Assembly: GCA_964394795.1 (NCBI GenBank)
Contig: CAYMYX010000020.1
Coordinates: 1 to 29,071, forward strand
Reading direction: 5' to 3'
From: CAYFUF01 sp964394795
GTDB taxonomy: Bacteria; Bacillota; Clostridia; Tissierellales; Peptoniphilaceae
Length of the DNA stretch: 29,071 nucleotides
Part shown: in pieces, positions 9,037 through 16,533 of the stretch
How positions within the stretch are numbered: position 1 is the first letter of the stretch
Layout: each line of letters begins with the position of its first letter
The notes under the pieces: generated by a model
The model's database searches: none
What the model was told of the DNA's origin: nothing
What the model saw: only the letters and a program-made list of their open reading frames with translations
Program-made: the position numbers and the translations under genes

Positions 9037-9045
9037 TGGTATGAT
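9037..9045 (+). promoter_or_regulatory. Extended -10 promoter for the transaldolase-family gene
   Basis: TGGTATGAT is an extended -10 about 90 bases before the start codon. No convincing -35 is seen at 17 bases. The leader downstream (9087-9110) contains an octamer-like series GAAAACC, GAAGAACC, GAAAGACC. Confidence 0.5.
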
Positions 9046-9135
9046 TACAGTGAATAGGCAAGAGACAGCAGAAGGTTTTAGAACCTGAAAACCGAAGAAC
9101 CGAAAGACCGGAACAAGAAAGAAAAAGGAGAGCGT

Positions 9136-9840
9136 ATGAATATTGAAATTTTTGCAGATGGTGCGAATTTAACCGAAATGATCGAGCAGTATAAGGGCGG
9201 AGAAATTGATGGTTTTACTACTAACCCATCCCTGATGAAGAAGGGTGGGGTAACGGATTACAACCAGTTTGCTAAAGATGTCATCACTGCGATTCCTGAC
9301 CTTTCCTTATCTTTTGAGGTTTTCGCCGATGACTTCGAAACCATGGAAGCGGAAGCGAGAAAGATTGCCACCTTTGGAGATAATGTCTTCGTCAAGATTC
9401 CTATCATGAACACAAAGGGGGAATCTGCAATCCCGCTCATCAAGAAGTTGTCCGCTGAGGGCATTAACATCAACGTTACGGCGCTCTACACGGTAGATCA
9501 AGTTAGAGAAGTCGTCGAAGCGGTGAACGAAGAGGCAGTAACCTATGCTTCCGTCTTCGCGGGCCGTTTGGCTGACGTGGGCATTGACCCGGTTCCCGTG
9601 ATTGTCGAGGCTGAGAAGCTTTGCCACTCCAAGAAGAACGTGAAGCTCCTCTGGGCTTCTACTCGGGAAGTCTACAACGTCATCCAAGCCGACGAATTAG
9701 GCTGTGACATCATCACCTGCCCACCGGATGTGCTGAAGAAGTTGCCTAAGATTGGTAGCAAGACACCGTTGGAATTATCCAAAGATACGGTGATTGGCTT
9801 TAACAACGACATTAAGGATTTAGGTTTTAGCATCCTCTAA
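9136..9840 (+). CDS. Transaldolase-family protein (TalC/fructose-6-phosphate aldolase-like)
   Basis: 234-residue cytoplasmic TIM-barrel aldolase of the small transaldolase class. The predicted Schiff-base lysine is Lys87 in VFVKIPI. Other family signatures are Asp8 in FADGAN, TTNPS at 28-32, and INVTALYT near residue 112. The length fits the short TalC/FSA group (about 215-235) and not the 310+ residue classical enzyme. The family either transfers dihydroxyacetone units (transaldolase, pentose phosphate pathway) or cleaves fructose 6-phosphate; sequence alone does not settle which. The start has an AAAGGAGAG ribosome binding site. The gene stands alone with its own promoter and terminator. 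Confidence 0.9.
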   Translation: MNIEIFADGANLTEMIEQYKGGEIDGFTTNPSLMKKGGVTDYNQFAKDVITAIPDLSLSFEVFADDFETMEAEARKIATFGDNVFVKIPIMNTKGESAIPLIKKLSAEGININVTALYTVDQVREVVEAVNEEAVTYASVFAGRLADVGIDPVPVIVEAEKLCHSKKNVKLLWASTREVYNVIQADELGCDIITCPPDVLKKLPKIGSKTPLELSKDTVIGFNNDIKDLGFSIL

Positions 9841-9861
9841 TGTGTATATTCGCTAGAAAAT

Positions 9862-9894
9862 CAACCGCTCTGCAAATAGGGCGGTTGTTTTTTT
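9862..9894 (+). terminator. Rho-independent terminator after the transaldolase-family gene
   Basis: Arms CAACCGC and GCGGTTG with a short loop, followed by seven or more T, about 20 bases after the stop codon. Confidence 0.88.
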
Positions 9895-9952
9895 AAATAT
9901 TTTTGTAAATAAACCCCAACGACCCCCAAAATAAAAAGCCACTTACGTACAC

Positions 9953-9958
9953 TATAGT
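9953..9958 (+). promoter_or_regulatory. Candidate -10 for the wall-binding protein gene
   Basis: TATAGT sits about 67 bases before the preferred start. No clear -35 is visible. An ATG at 9974 would be almost leaderless from this promoter, which supports the downstream start at 10025. Confidence 0.3.
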
Positions 9959-10024
9959 GATGCTTGAAAATAGATGGAAAACAAAGCAAATTCTAAAAAG
10001 GGAAAGAAAAGAAAGGGGTTCAAC

Positions 10025-11104
10025 ATGGTAAAAAGTCTTAAAAAGTTCTTCGGAATGTTTTTACTTGCAGCCGTATTCATGACTGCCATTTCCGTGAACA
10101 GCCAAGAAGTTGTGTCCGCCCAAACGACTTATACGAGAATGTCCGCTTTAGAAGCTAGACAAAAAGTAGAAGCGAGGTTCGGAGGCATCATTCAGAAAAT
10201 CGAATATGCTTACGATGGTAACAATCCACAATACAAAGGCGAAGCGCTCCGCAAGGGCCAAAAGGTCGTCTTTGAACTCAACGCACGAACAGGAAATTGG
10301 GAAAAGTGGGATGTCTCTAATGACAACATGTGGGACAACATTGCTCCTTATCTAAGCCAACTGAAGTCAATGAACTCAGTTGCGGCAGGGGTCATCTCCA
10401 GATCAGGAAAGACCGATACCTTCGTGCAGAAGATTGAACTGAACTGGGATGCTTCAAAACCTATCTATCAAGGTGAAGCTTTTAACCGCAACGTTAAGTA
10501 CAGCTTTGAAGTAAATGGCTATACTGGCAACTACCAAAAATTCACAGCCGACTGGGGCGATGAAACCTATGTAAAACAATACGCTAACGTTCGCCCAGAT
10601 GGAACATCAGGTGGAGGCGGAGGCGGAACACCAGATCCAAATTACCGCGAGATCAACGGCCACCTCTACTACTTCGATCCTATTACCGGTCAAAAGGTAA
10701 CAGGTTGGAAATGGATTCGTGTTGGATCAACATCAAAGTTTAACTGGAAGTTCTTTAACAGCCAAGGACAAGCTCAAGATCAGTTCTACAGAGAAAATGG
10801 AAAAATTTGGTTATCTCAAAAGGGTATCAACACTGACTACTATAAAGGTTGGTGGACAGATCCCGCTAACGGACAAAGGTACTACTTCAGAACAACATCC
10901 GGCAGCCGCGTAGAAGATTGGCAATGGATCGAAGGATCATGGAGATACTTCCGTATTGGCACCGGTACTCAAGCATTCGGATGGCAATGGATTGATAACG
11001 CATGGCATTACCTCCGTCCAAGTAATGGCTCTTTAGCTCTAGGATGGCAATATATCGACGGTAAGTGGTACAATCTTCCGGCAAATGGAATTCCAAGAAG
11101 ATAA
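10025..11104 (+). CDS. Secreted protein with two PepSY-like domains and choline-binding-type repeats
   Basis: 359 residues from ATG 10025, chosen because AAAGGGG precedes it; an in-frame ATG at 9974 has no ribosome binding site and would add 17 lysine-rich residues before the signal peptide. Residues 1-32 are a Sec signal peptide with probable cleavage after VSA. Residues 35-100 and 112-180 are two related PepSY-like units (each with alternating KIE, YxGEA, FELN and TGN patterns). A linker rich in Gly (193-204) follows. Residues about 208-355 hold aromatic repeats of the CW_binding/choline-binding type (HLYYFD, GWKWI, RYYFR, DWQWI, GWQWID, GWQYIDGKWY). It is probably held on teichoic acid choline or on glycan outside the cell. 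The activity is unknown. It is a single gene with a repeat element downstream. Confidence 0.85.
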   Translation: MVKSLKKFFGMFLLAAVFMTAISVNSQEVVSAQTTYTRMSALEARQKVEARFGGIIQKIEYAYDGNNPQYKGEALRKGQKVVFELNARTGNWEKWDVSNDNMWDNIAPYLSQLKSMNSVAAGVISRSGKTDTFVQKIELNWDASKPIYQGEAFNRNVKYSFEVNGYTGNYQKFTADWGDETYVKQYANVRPDGTSGGGGGGTPDPNYREINGHLYYFDPITGQKVTGWKWIRVGSTSKFNWKFFNSQGQAQDQFYRENGKIWLSQKGINTDYYKGWWTDPANGQRYYFRTTSGSRVEDWQWIEGSWRYFRIGTGTQAFGWQWIDNAWHYLRPSNGSLALGWQYIDGKWYNLPANGIPRR

Positions 11105-11157
11105 ACTGAAAATATAAGCAAGAATCAAGAATCATAACAAGAAAATCGTAACGACAA

Positions 11158-11549
11158 GGGGCTGTTGCAAAATAGACCCTAAAAAACAAAGAAGGACTTG
11201 GCAAATTGCCAGGTCCTTCTTTTTTTGCTGATATAATTGATCAGCCACAGCCTAGTGAGTTACAACAAGACAATAAAAGAGGGGCTGTGTCAGAATTTTT
11301 AGTAATTCTGCGTCTAGTAGGGACTGTAGAAAAAGTTATTAGCGAAGTTTAGATAGACAGTGGGGCTTGGTGGACCTCCTTTTTTGTTGTGGTTTTGGGC
11401 GACGGGTGGATGGCCCACGAACTTGTCAGGGTCAGTACCGAATTGGAAGATCATAAAGTGCCATTTATACCAAATATACTGACCCCATAAAGGTGGACTA
11501 AATATCCAGTTTTATCGGGTCGCCTTTAAGTCTATTTTGCAACATCCCC
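11158..11549. mobile_element. Transposase-less element with terminal inverted repeats (MITE-like), copy B
   Basis: It begins with GGGGCTGTTGCAAAATAGAC and ends with the inverse complement of GGGGATGTTGCAAAATAGAC: 19 of 20 bases match. Inside are, in order, a strong terminator hairpin (11190-11226), a second insertion-sequence-like end (GGGGCTGTGTCAGAA, 11281), the box shared with copies A and C (about 11330-11420), and a palindrome (11481-11521) whose half ACCCCATAAAGGTGGA resembles IS3-family ends. No transposase frame is present. No clear target duplication is seen at the ends. It fills most of the 535-base gap between the wall-binding protein and the C26 hydrolase. Assignment to an IS family is inference. 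Confidence 0.75.
11190..11226 (+). terminator. Rho-independent terminator inside repeat copy B
   Basis: Near-perfect arms AGAAGGACTTGGCAA and TTGCCAGGTCCTTCT, followed by seven T. It probably terminates the wall-binding protein transcript, 85 bases after its stop. Confidence 0.9.
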
Positions 11550-11639
11550 TTTTCTATAGTTAGCCTTTCTCTTTCTTTTCGTATAAGATAAATGTATAGC
11601 AATATTATTAGGCCAAGTGACAAGCAAAGGAGATGAAGC

Positions 11640-12440
11640 GTGACCCAATACCGATACGAAAATAAAAAACAAAGAAAGATTCCAAAAGTTTTTCTTGTAC
11701 TTATCATAGCGCTAGCCGCCTTTTTAATTTATTCCTTCACCAGATCGCCCGTCATCGCTGTTGTCTACCACGATAGTGGTAGTCGAGATAACGCGGTCTA
11801 CTACCGAATTCTGGAAGAGAATAATGCGGAAGCGATCTACATTCAACAAAATGCTACTAGCCTGGAAGAGGCCGAAGAGTTAATAAAATTGGTCGATGGG
11901 ATTATCTTTGTTGGCGGAAAAGACATTGACCCCGCTCTCTACAATTCCGATCAAGTCGGCTTGGTCGAAGACGTCAATTACGAAGACGACCTCAGCGACT
12001 TATATTATATGGAAGCCGCCTATAAGCTGAACAAGCCGGCCTTGGGCGTCTGCCGGGGCCTCCAACTGATGAACGTCCTCTTTGGTGGCACCTTATATGA
12101 GGATATTCCAACTCAGTATCCTCGAGACATCCTGCACCGAGACGAGGAGAAGAAGGTTTTCGTCAACCACCGCGTCATTGTTTCTCCAAACACAAAAGTT
12201 TACCGTATGCTTGGAGGGGTTGAATACTTGGAGGTCAACTCTTGGCATCATCAGGGCATCGATGAATTGGCCTACGAATTAAGTCCCGTTGCTCACAGCG
12301 AGGATGGCCTTATCGAAGCCGTCGAGCTAAAGGGCCACCCCTTCTTTGTCGGTGTCCAGTGGCATCCCGAGTGGATGACCGAATCCGATGATTACCACAG
12401 CAACCGCATTTTCTCCGAGTTTGTTAACCATTGTAAGTAA
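11640..12440 (+). CDS. Membrane-anchored class I glutamine amidotransferase-like hydrolase (peptidase C26, PuuD-like)
   Basis: 266 residues starting at a GTG preceded by AAAGGAGATG; the nearby ATG at 11633 is out of frame. Residues 16-33 form an N-terminal membrane span or uncleaved signal, followed by the hydrolase domain. The nucleophile is Cys138 in LGVCRGLQLMN and the His/Glu of the triad are His242 and Glu244 in VQWHPEW. IIFVGGKDIDPALY (88-101) is typical of gamma-glutamyl-GABA hydrolases. Most PuuD-type enzymes are cytosolic and lack this anchor, so an extracellular substrate (a gamma-glutamyl peptide, perhaps from the cell wall) is inferred. Three ABC-2 transporter genes follow after 51 bases without a terminator, suggesting a four-gene operon. 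Confidence 0.85.
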   Translation: MTQYRYENKKQRKIPKVFLVLIIALAAFLIYSFTRSPVIAVVYHDSGSRDNAVYYRILEENNAEAIYIQQNATSLEEAEELIKLVDGIIFVGGKDIDPALYNSDQVGLVEDVNYEDDLSDLYYMEAAYKLNKPALGVCRGLQLMNVLFGGTLYEDIPTQYPRDILHRDEEKKVFVNHRVIVSPNTKVYRMLGGVEYLEVNSWHHQGIDELAYELSPVAHSEDGLIEAVELKGHPFFVGVQWHPEWMTESDDYHSNRIFSEFVNHCK

Positions 12441-12491
12441 CAAGACTTCCCTATATAATTAATAATAAAATTTCTTGAGAGGCGGTAAGCC

Positions 12492-13898
12492 ATGAACAAG
12501 ACTCAGCCTAGAAAAAAACAAGGGGCCGGTTTGCTCTACATAGAGAGCATCCGCTTTATTCGTTTGTATCGCTGGATCTTCCTTCTGCTTACCGCCCTTT
12601 TTTGCTTTCTCGCCTACAACCGCCACGAGGAAGGCAAGTCTATCGTTGAAGGCATGGAAGCTCAAGAGGGGATGAGCTACGGGCTTCCCGGCGAGACTGA
12701 ATTCGACACCGCTACACTGAACTACTCCACCATCTTAGAGGAGAACGAAGACGGCCAGCTGGTCATCTCCACCATAAAAGACCTAGAAAACTTTAACAGC
12801 TACACCAGCCAACAAATTTCAGCAGCCTATACCGCCGAAGACTACAAGCTCTACCACCAACTGTCCATCCTCAATCAATTGATCCAAACACGAGCCTACA
12901 TGCCGGTTTACGACATCGACCGCTTTAATGAATGGGCAGAACCCTACTTCGAGGTTGCTCTGGACGGCTTACCCGAGATTGCCTTCGAACTGGAAATGGG
13001 GGCCATGGGCACCGGTTTCTTCAGTGACGATATGGCCCAAATCATACTCGACTATCAAGTGGGTCTGGCTAAGACGAACAGTGACTGGATGCATCCTAAG
13101 GATGGCGGTCCTATCCCTTTCTTGGAGGATGTCTTCCGAGGTTGGGGAGTCATCTTGATGATTGCCCTTGCTCTGGTTTTCACCTTCGATACCATCAACC
13201 GAGACCTCAATGATAAGAACGTCTTCCATTCCTTGGTTGGGGCGAAGAGCCGGTCATCCTACTACTTATCCAAGCTAGGCCTGAACTTTGGCAAGTGCCT
13301 TCTTGCCTTCTTTGTGCCACTTCTGATTGGCTTGGTGGTGAGCCTTGTGCTTGACGGCCCTAACAACCTGGAAGCTCCCGTTCTCGTCCAAAAGGGGACG
13401 CTAAATGAAATGGAAGGCTACACCTATGCGGACTTGGCATTTGCTCGCTTCCGCTACGACCCCTTCTATATCGGCATTACGGAGACGGACTTTCGTTTGT
13501 CCATTCCCAGTCCCGAACTAGGCCACGCCTACATTTCCCTTTTAGCGGAGAACTATGAATTTATTCCCTATTACCTTTACCTGATGGCCGAGATTGGCTT
13601 ACTTCTCAGCCTGACCCTCTTTTATGTTGCCTTCTTCCAATGGATTTCGTTAGAGATTTCTGAGTCCTACATGAGTCTGATCGTCTGCATGTTAGCCGCC
13701 ATCGCTTTTCCGCTTATCGGCCGCTTCGTCTTCGATCAAACCATGCAGATGCACCTCTCCACGGGAGTCCTCAATCTGCCCGAAAGTGTCGCCTTGGGCA
13801 ACAACGTCAGCTATCTTTATGCCTTGCTCAATTCGTTTGGCATTGTTGTCCTTGCCATCCTTTTAGGCATATTCAGATTCTTTAGAAGAGACTTATAG
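12492..13898 (+). CDS. ABC-2-type permease, first of a pair
   Basis: 468 residues. One membrane span lies near residues 29-43, then a large external segment to about residue 210. Further spans follow near 215-232 (VILMIALALVFTFD), 260-280, 360-385, 395-412 and 445-462. This pattern of one span, a large outside loop and five spans is typical of ABC-2 exporter permeases. There is no ATPase domain; that is supplied by the gene at 14986. The ribosome binding site is GAGAGGCGG. A second permease begins 12 bases after its stop. Relatives act in export or in self-protection against antimicrobial peptides, but the substrate is not readable here. Confidence 0.78.
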   Translation: MNKTQPRKKQGAGLLYIESIRFIRLYRWIFLLLTALFCFLAYNRHEEGKSIVEGMEAQEGMSYGLPGETEFDTATLNYSTILEENEDGQLVISTIKDLENFNSYTSQQISAAYTAEDYKLYHQLSILNQLIQTRAYMPVYDIDRFNEWAEPYFEVALDGLPEIAFELEMGAMGTGFFSDDMAQIILDYQVGLAKTNSDWMHPKDGGPIPFLEDVFRGWGVILMIALALVFTFDTINRDLNDKNVFHSLVGAKSRSSYYLSKLGLNFGKCLLAFFVPLLIGLVVSLVLDGPNNLEAPVLVQKGTLNEMEGYTYADLAFARFRYDPFYIGITETDFRLSIPSPELGHAYISLLAENYEFIPYYLYLMAEIGLLLSLTLFYVAFFQWISLEISESYMSLIVCMLAAIAFPLIGRFVFDQTMQMHLSTGVLNLPESVALGNNVSYLYALLNSFGIVVLAILLGIFRFFRRDL

Positions 13899-13910
13899 AA
13901 AGGAGAGCTT

Positions 13911-14976
13911 ATGTGGGAAGTCGCTTGGAAAAAATGGGCCAGCAACCGGAAAAATCGCATGCTGAGCTTGCTCCTCGTTGTCCTCGTCCTGATGGTCAAC
14001 GTCTATTCCTACTTTCAATACGATGGCCACACCCTCTCCTATATTGACGGGGTGGATGTCTTCAGCTCCTTCATCCATAGCGAGCTCTACGATGAACAAT
14101 ATGAATTGGAGCAAGTCCCCGACAAGAGTGAGGCCAACACAGAATACCGGAGAAGGTATGAGCTCCACCAGTTAAAATACGACGTTTATCGGGCCATGTC
14201 CCCAATCAAAGTCTACTTCTCCTACGGCAAAGATTTCGGGGAGGCGACCACCGACTTGGATGAGGAAAGGCTTGTCGATGCGCTCTACAGCCTCAGTGTC
14301 CGCATGCTGAAAGCCTACGAAGAGGGGGCCATAGACGACACCCACCTCAACAGCTACGGTAAATCAATCCGAGAGATTGAGGAGGATATCCTTGTTTCGG
14401 ACTGGCTACGAGAAAAAAACTTGCAACTGGATACCAACCCCTACGAACCCACCGCTTGGAAGATGACTAAGCTTCTGGTGTCGGCACCGGCCTCTATGGT
14501 CCTCGTCTTCCTTCTCGTTGCCTTCGCCATCGACGCCTACACCAAGGAGGTCAACCAAGGGTCCTATAAGATTTGGTTCTTGGCGGACAAGGGAAGAGGT
14601 AGCCTGATTATCGGTCAGGTCCTCAGATCTTTCTTGTTTGTGCTGTTTGGGTTTATCTTGCTCATGATTATCCAATTCCTAATTACTGGCCTTGTCTTCG
14701 AATTTGGCCAAGCCGACTATCCCGTCCNNNNNNNNNNNNNNNNNNNNNNNNNNNNNNNNNNNNNNNNNNNNNNNNNNNNNNNNNNNNNNNNNNNNNNNNN
14801 NNNNNNNNNNNNNNNNNNNNNNNNNNNATCCCGTCCAAGCCCTCTACCTTAACGAAGCTTGGCGAACGGACACCGTCTATAGCCCCTATTGGTTTATCCT
14901 GACCAATGTCTTGCTTGCCCTCATTTCGATCATTGGCATAAACCTTGTCGTGAACCGCATAGATATCAAAGATTGA
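13911..14976 (+). CDS. ABC-2-type permease, second of a pair (interrupted by assembly gap)
   Basis: The start ATG follows GAAAGGAGAG. The visible left part (272 residues) has one span near residues 14-30, an external segment, then spans near 190-208 and 240-265. The right part ends with one span (WFILTNVLLALISIIGINLV) and NRIDIKD. The two parts are in different frames across the 100 N, so no single frame covers the annotated span. Compared with its partner, about two membrane spans are missing, so real sequence is probably absent at the gap. Collapsing a 9-base identity at the gap edges also restores an open frame of 318 residues, but that protein would have only four spans. The ATPase gene begins nine bases after the stop. 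Confidence 0.75.
14728..14827. other. Assembly gap of exactly 100 N
   Basis: One hundred N interrupt the second permease gene. The round number suggests a placeholder of unknown true length. The nine bases before the gap (ATCCCGTCC) are identical to the nine after it. Confidence 0.98.
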
Positions 14977-14985
14977 GAGGTCCCT

Positions 14986-15855
14986 ATGTTAAAAGTTGAA
15001 AACTTGAAAAAATCTTTTGGGTCAAATCACGTCTTGAAGGATGTCAATCTCCACGTGGCTCCGGGCGAAATCGTTGGTTTTGTAGGACCCAACGGCATCG
15101 GCAAGTCCACTACCCTCAAATGCATAGCCGGCTTCCTCTTTCCTAATGGCGGACAAATTGAAATCGACGGAGTAGACCTAGCCAAAAATCGGCGGAAGGC
15201 CCTCCGCCCCTTGGCCTGCCAAATCGAATCTCCCGGCCTCTACTACGACATGACCGGTAAGCAAAATGTCCGGACCGTCGCTAAGCTCTTTAAGCTTCCC
15301 AAAGAAAAGGAAGAGGAGGCGACTGCCTTCATCAACATCGGTGATGGCATCAACAAGAAAACCTCCACCTACTCCATGGGCATGAAGCAGCGCTTAGCCC
15401 TTGCCCTAGCCATCATGCGGTCCCCCAAGCTCCTCATTCTCGACGAGCCCACCAACGGCCTCGACCCAACCATGACCAAGCACTTCAAAGATACCATTCT
15501 TGAATTGGGGAACGACAGGAACATGGCCATCCTCTTCTCCTCCCACCAACTGGACGAGATGAGCGATATTGCTGACCGGGTCATCTTCCTCAAGGACGGC
15601 GTCATCGCTAAGGAAGTTGCTCGAGAAGATCGGGCGGCGAGTTACCATATTACGCTTGTTGAACCTAACTCAGTTTTGGCAGCATATAGCGATTTTGAAG
15701 CCATCGATACTAATTCATCGACCTACGTCACCAAAAACCAAGAGGCCTTCCTTCAAGCATTAGATGACTTGCGAGCGAAAGGCGTTGCAATCCAGCAAGT
15801 CGAGACCAAAAGCAGCCACCTTTTGGACTATTACAACGAGCTTTATGAAAAATAG
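14986..15855 (+). CDS. ABC transporter ATPase of the ABC-2 system
   Basis: 289 residues, a stand-alone cytoplasmic ATPase. Walker A is GPNGIGKST (34-42), the signature is SMGMKQR (130-136, a common variant in ABC-2 drug and bacteriocin exporters), Walker B is LLILDEP with catalytic Glu154, and the switch His lies in SSHQLDE. Residues about 220-289 form a C-terminal extension seen in this subfamily. The ribosome binding site is GAGAGG. It is the last gene of the operon hydrolase-permease-permease-ATPase. No terminator is visible before the next promoter. Confidence 0.92.
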   Translation: MLKVENLKKSFGSNHVLKDVNLHVAPGEIVGFVGPNGIGKSTTLKCIAGFLFPNGGQIEIDGVDLAKNRRKALRPLACQIESPGLYYDMTGKQNVRTVAKLFKLPKEKEEEATAFINIGDGINKKTSTYSMGMKQRLALALAIMRSPKLLILDEPTNGLDPTMTKHFKDTILELGNDRNMAILFSSHQLDEMSDIADRVIFLKDGVIAKEVAREDRAASYHITLVEPNSVLAAYSDFEAIDTNSSTYVTKNQEAFLQALDDLRAKGVAIQQVETKSSHLLDYYNELYEK

Positions 15856-15898
15856 ATGGAAAGTTGAAAAGTTCACAGAACCGTCACATTTTTTCCCT

Positions 15899-15925
15899 TT
15901 GAATGTCATATACACCCTGTATGAT
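15899..15925 (+). promoter_or_regulatory. Promoter of the small DGD-motif secreted protein gene
   Basis: TATGAT (15920-15925) as -10 with TTGAAT (15899-15904) as a -35 at a short 15-base spacing (TTTGAA at 15898 would give 16). It starts about 45 bases after the ATPase stop codon, suggesting separate expression of the small gene. Confidence 0.4.
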
Positions 15926-15982
15926 GTAGACACTGAAGGTCACAGGGACCCAGTAGCACAGAAAAGAAAGAAGGAGAAAAAA

Positions 15983-16417
15983 ATGAAAAAGAGTATTTTG
16001 AAAGTAGTGGCAGTCTTTGCCTTAGCATTAATCGTTATGGGAGGACTTCAAGCGAATACGGCACAAGCAGCGGGAAGAGGCATAAACTACATAGACGAAG
16101 ATGGCGATGGAGTTTGTGACAACTGTTTAGTTATCGGTTCCCGACAAGCCTGGGGAGGCCGCATGGGCAGAGGCAACGGCAACCAAATGAATGCTAACCA
16201 AGGTAAAGGCAACGGCAACCAAATGAACGCAAATCAAGGTAAAGGCAACCAAGCATTTGCTGGTCAAGGCCAAGGACAAGGTCTAGGTCTAAGTGAAGAC
16301 TTCGTAGACGCCGACAACGACGGCGTATGCGATAACTTCGGAACCCGCCCAATGGACGGCAGTGGTAAGCAAATCGGTGGCGGTCAGGGCGGACAAGGCA
16401 AAGGCCGAAACCGCTAA
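15983..16417 (+). CDS. Small secreted protein with two DxDxDGVCDN motifs and Gly/Asn/Gln repeats
   Basis: 144 residues from ATG 15983, set by AAGGAGA just upstream. Residues 1-29 are a signal peptide with probable cleavage after AQA. Two near-identical motifs flank the centre: YIDEDGDGVCDNC (36-48) and FVDADNDGVCDNF (107-119). The acidic DxDxDG pattern resembles EF-hand or thrombospondin-type-3 calcium loops, and each carries a Cys. Between them lies a low-complexity region with a 12-residue repeat GNGNQMNANQGK. The tail is Gly/Gln-rich and basic. Similar DGDGVCDN secreted proteins are known in Bacillota, but I know no defined function. Calcium binding is inference. Confidence 0.85.
   Translation: MKKSILKVVAVFALALIVMGGLQANTAQAAGRGINYIDEDGDGVCDNCLVIGSRQAWGGRMGRGNGNQMNANQGKGNGNQMNANQGKGNQAFAGQGQGQGLGLSEDFVDADNDGVCDNFGTRPMDGSGKQIGGGQGGQGKGRNR
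16172..16253 (+). repeat. 36-base tandem repeat within the secreted protein gene
   Basis: Two full 36-base units start at 16172 and 16208, and a third partial unit starts at 16244. They encode the 12-residue repeat. The frame is preserved, so copy number could change without breaking the gene. Confidence 0.85.
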
Positions 16418-16452
16418 ACACCAACAAACAATAGAACTGTTGTAACAACCTC

Positions 16453-16494
16453 AGAGAGACTGGCGCTAAGAGTGACGCCAGCCTCTCTTTTTTT
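16453..16494 (+). terminator. Rho-independent terminator of the small secreted protein gene
   Basis: Arms AGAGAGACTGGCG and CGCCAGCCTCTCT, with one mismatch, followed by seven T. Confidence 0.9.
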
Positions 16495-16498
16495 GCAC

Positions 16499-16525
16499 AA
16501 AAAAAGGACTATCTTTCGATAGTCC
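16499..16525 (-). terminator. Rho-independent terminator of the DUF937-type gene
   Basis: On the minus strand a perfect GGACTATC/GATAGTCC stem with a GAAA loop is followed by seven T. It sits back to back with the plus-strand terminator, separating the two convergent genes. Confidence 0.88.
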
Positions 16526-16533
16526 CTTGTGCT

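Noticed and set aside
9974..10024. Longer start for the wall-binding protein
   Set aside because: No ribosome binding site precedes ATG 9974, and the added lysine-rich residues would sit before a normal signal peptide.
11158..11549. Complete insertion sequence
   Set aside because: Under 400 bases with no transposase frame on either strand; only the ends are recognisable.
11498..11707. Minus-strand open frame overlapping the repeat end and the start of the C26 hydrolase gene
   Set aside because: It is antisense to a clear gene with a good GTG start and ribosome binding site; no promoter or family likeness supports it.
15764..15982. In-frame extension upstream of the small DGD-motif protein
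   Set aside because: It overlaps the ATPase gene in another frame. The signal peptide and AAGGAGA site define the start at 15983.
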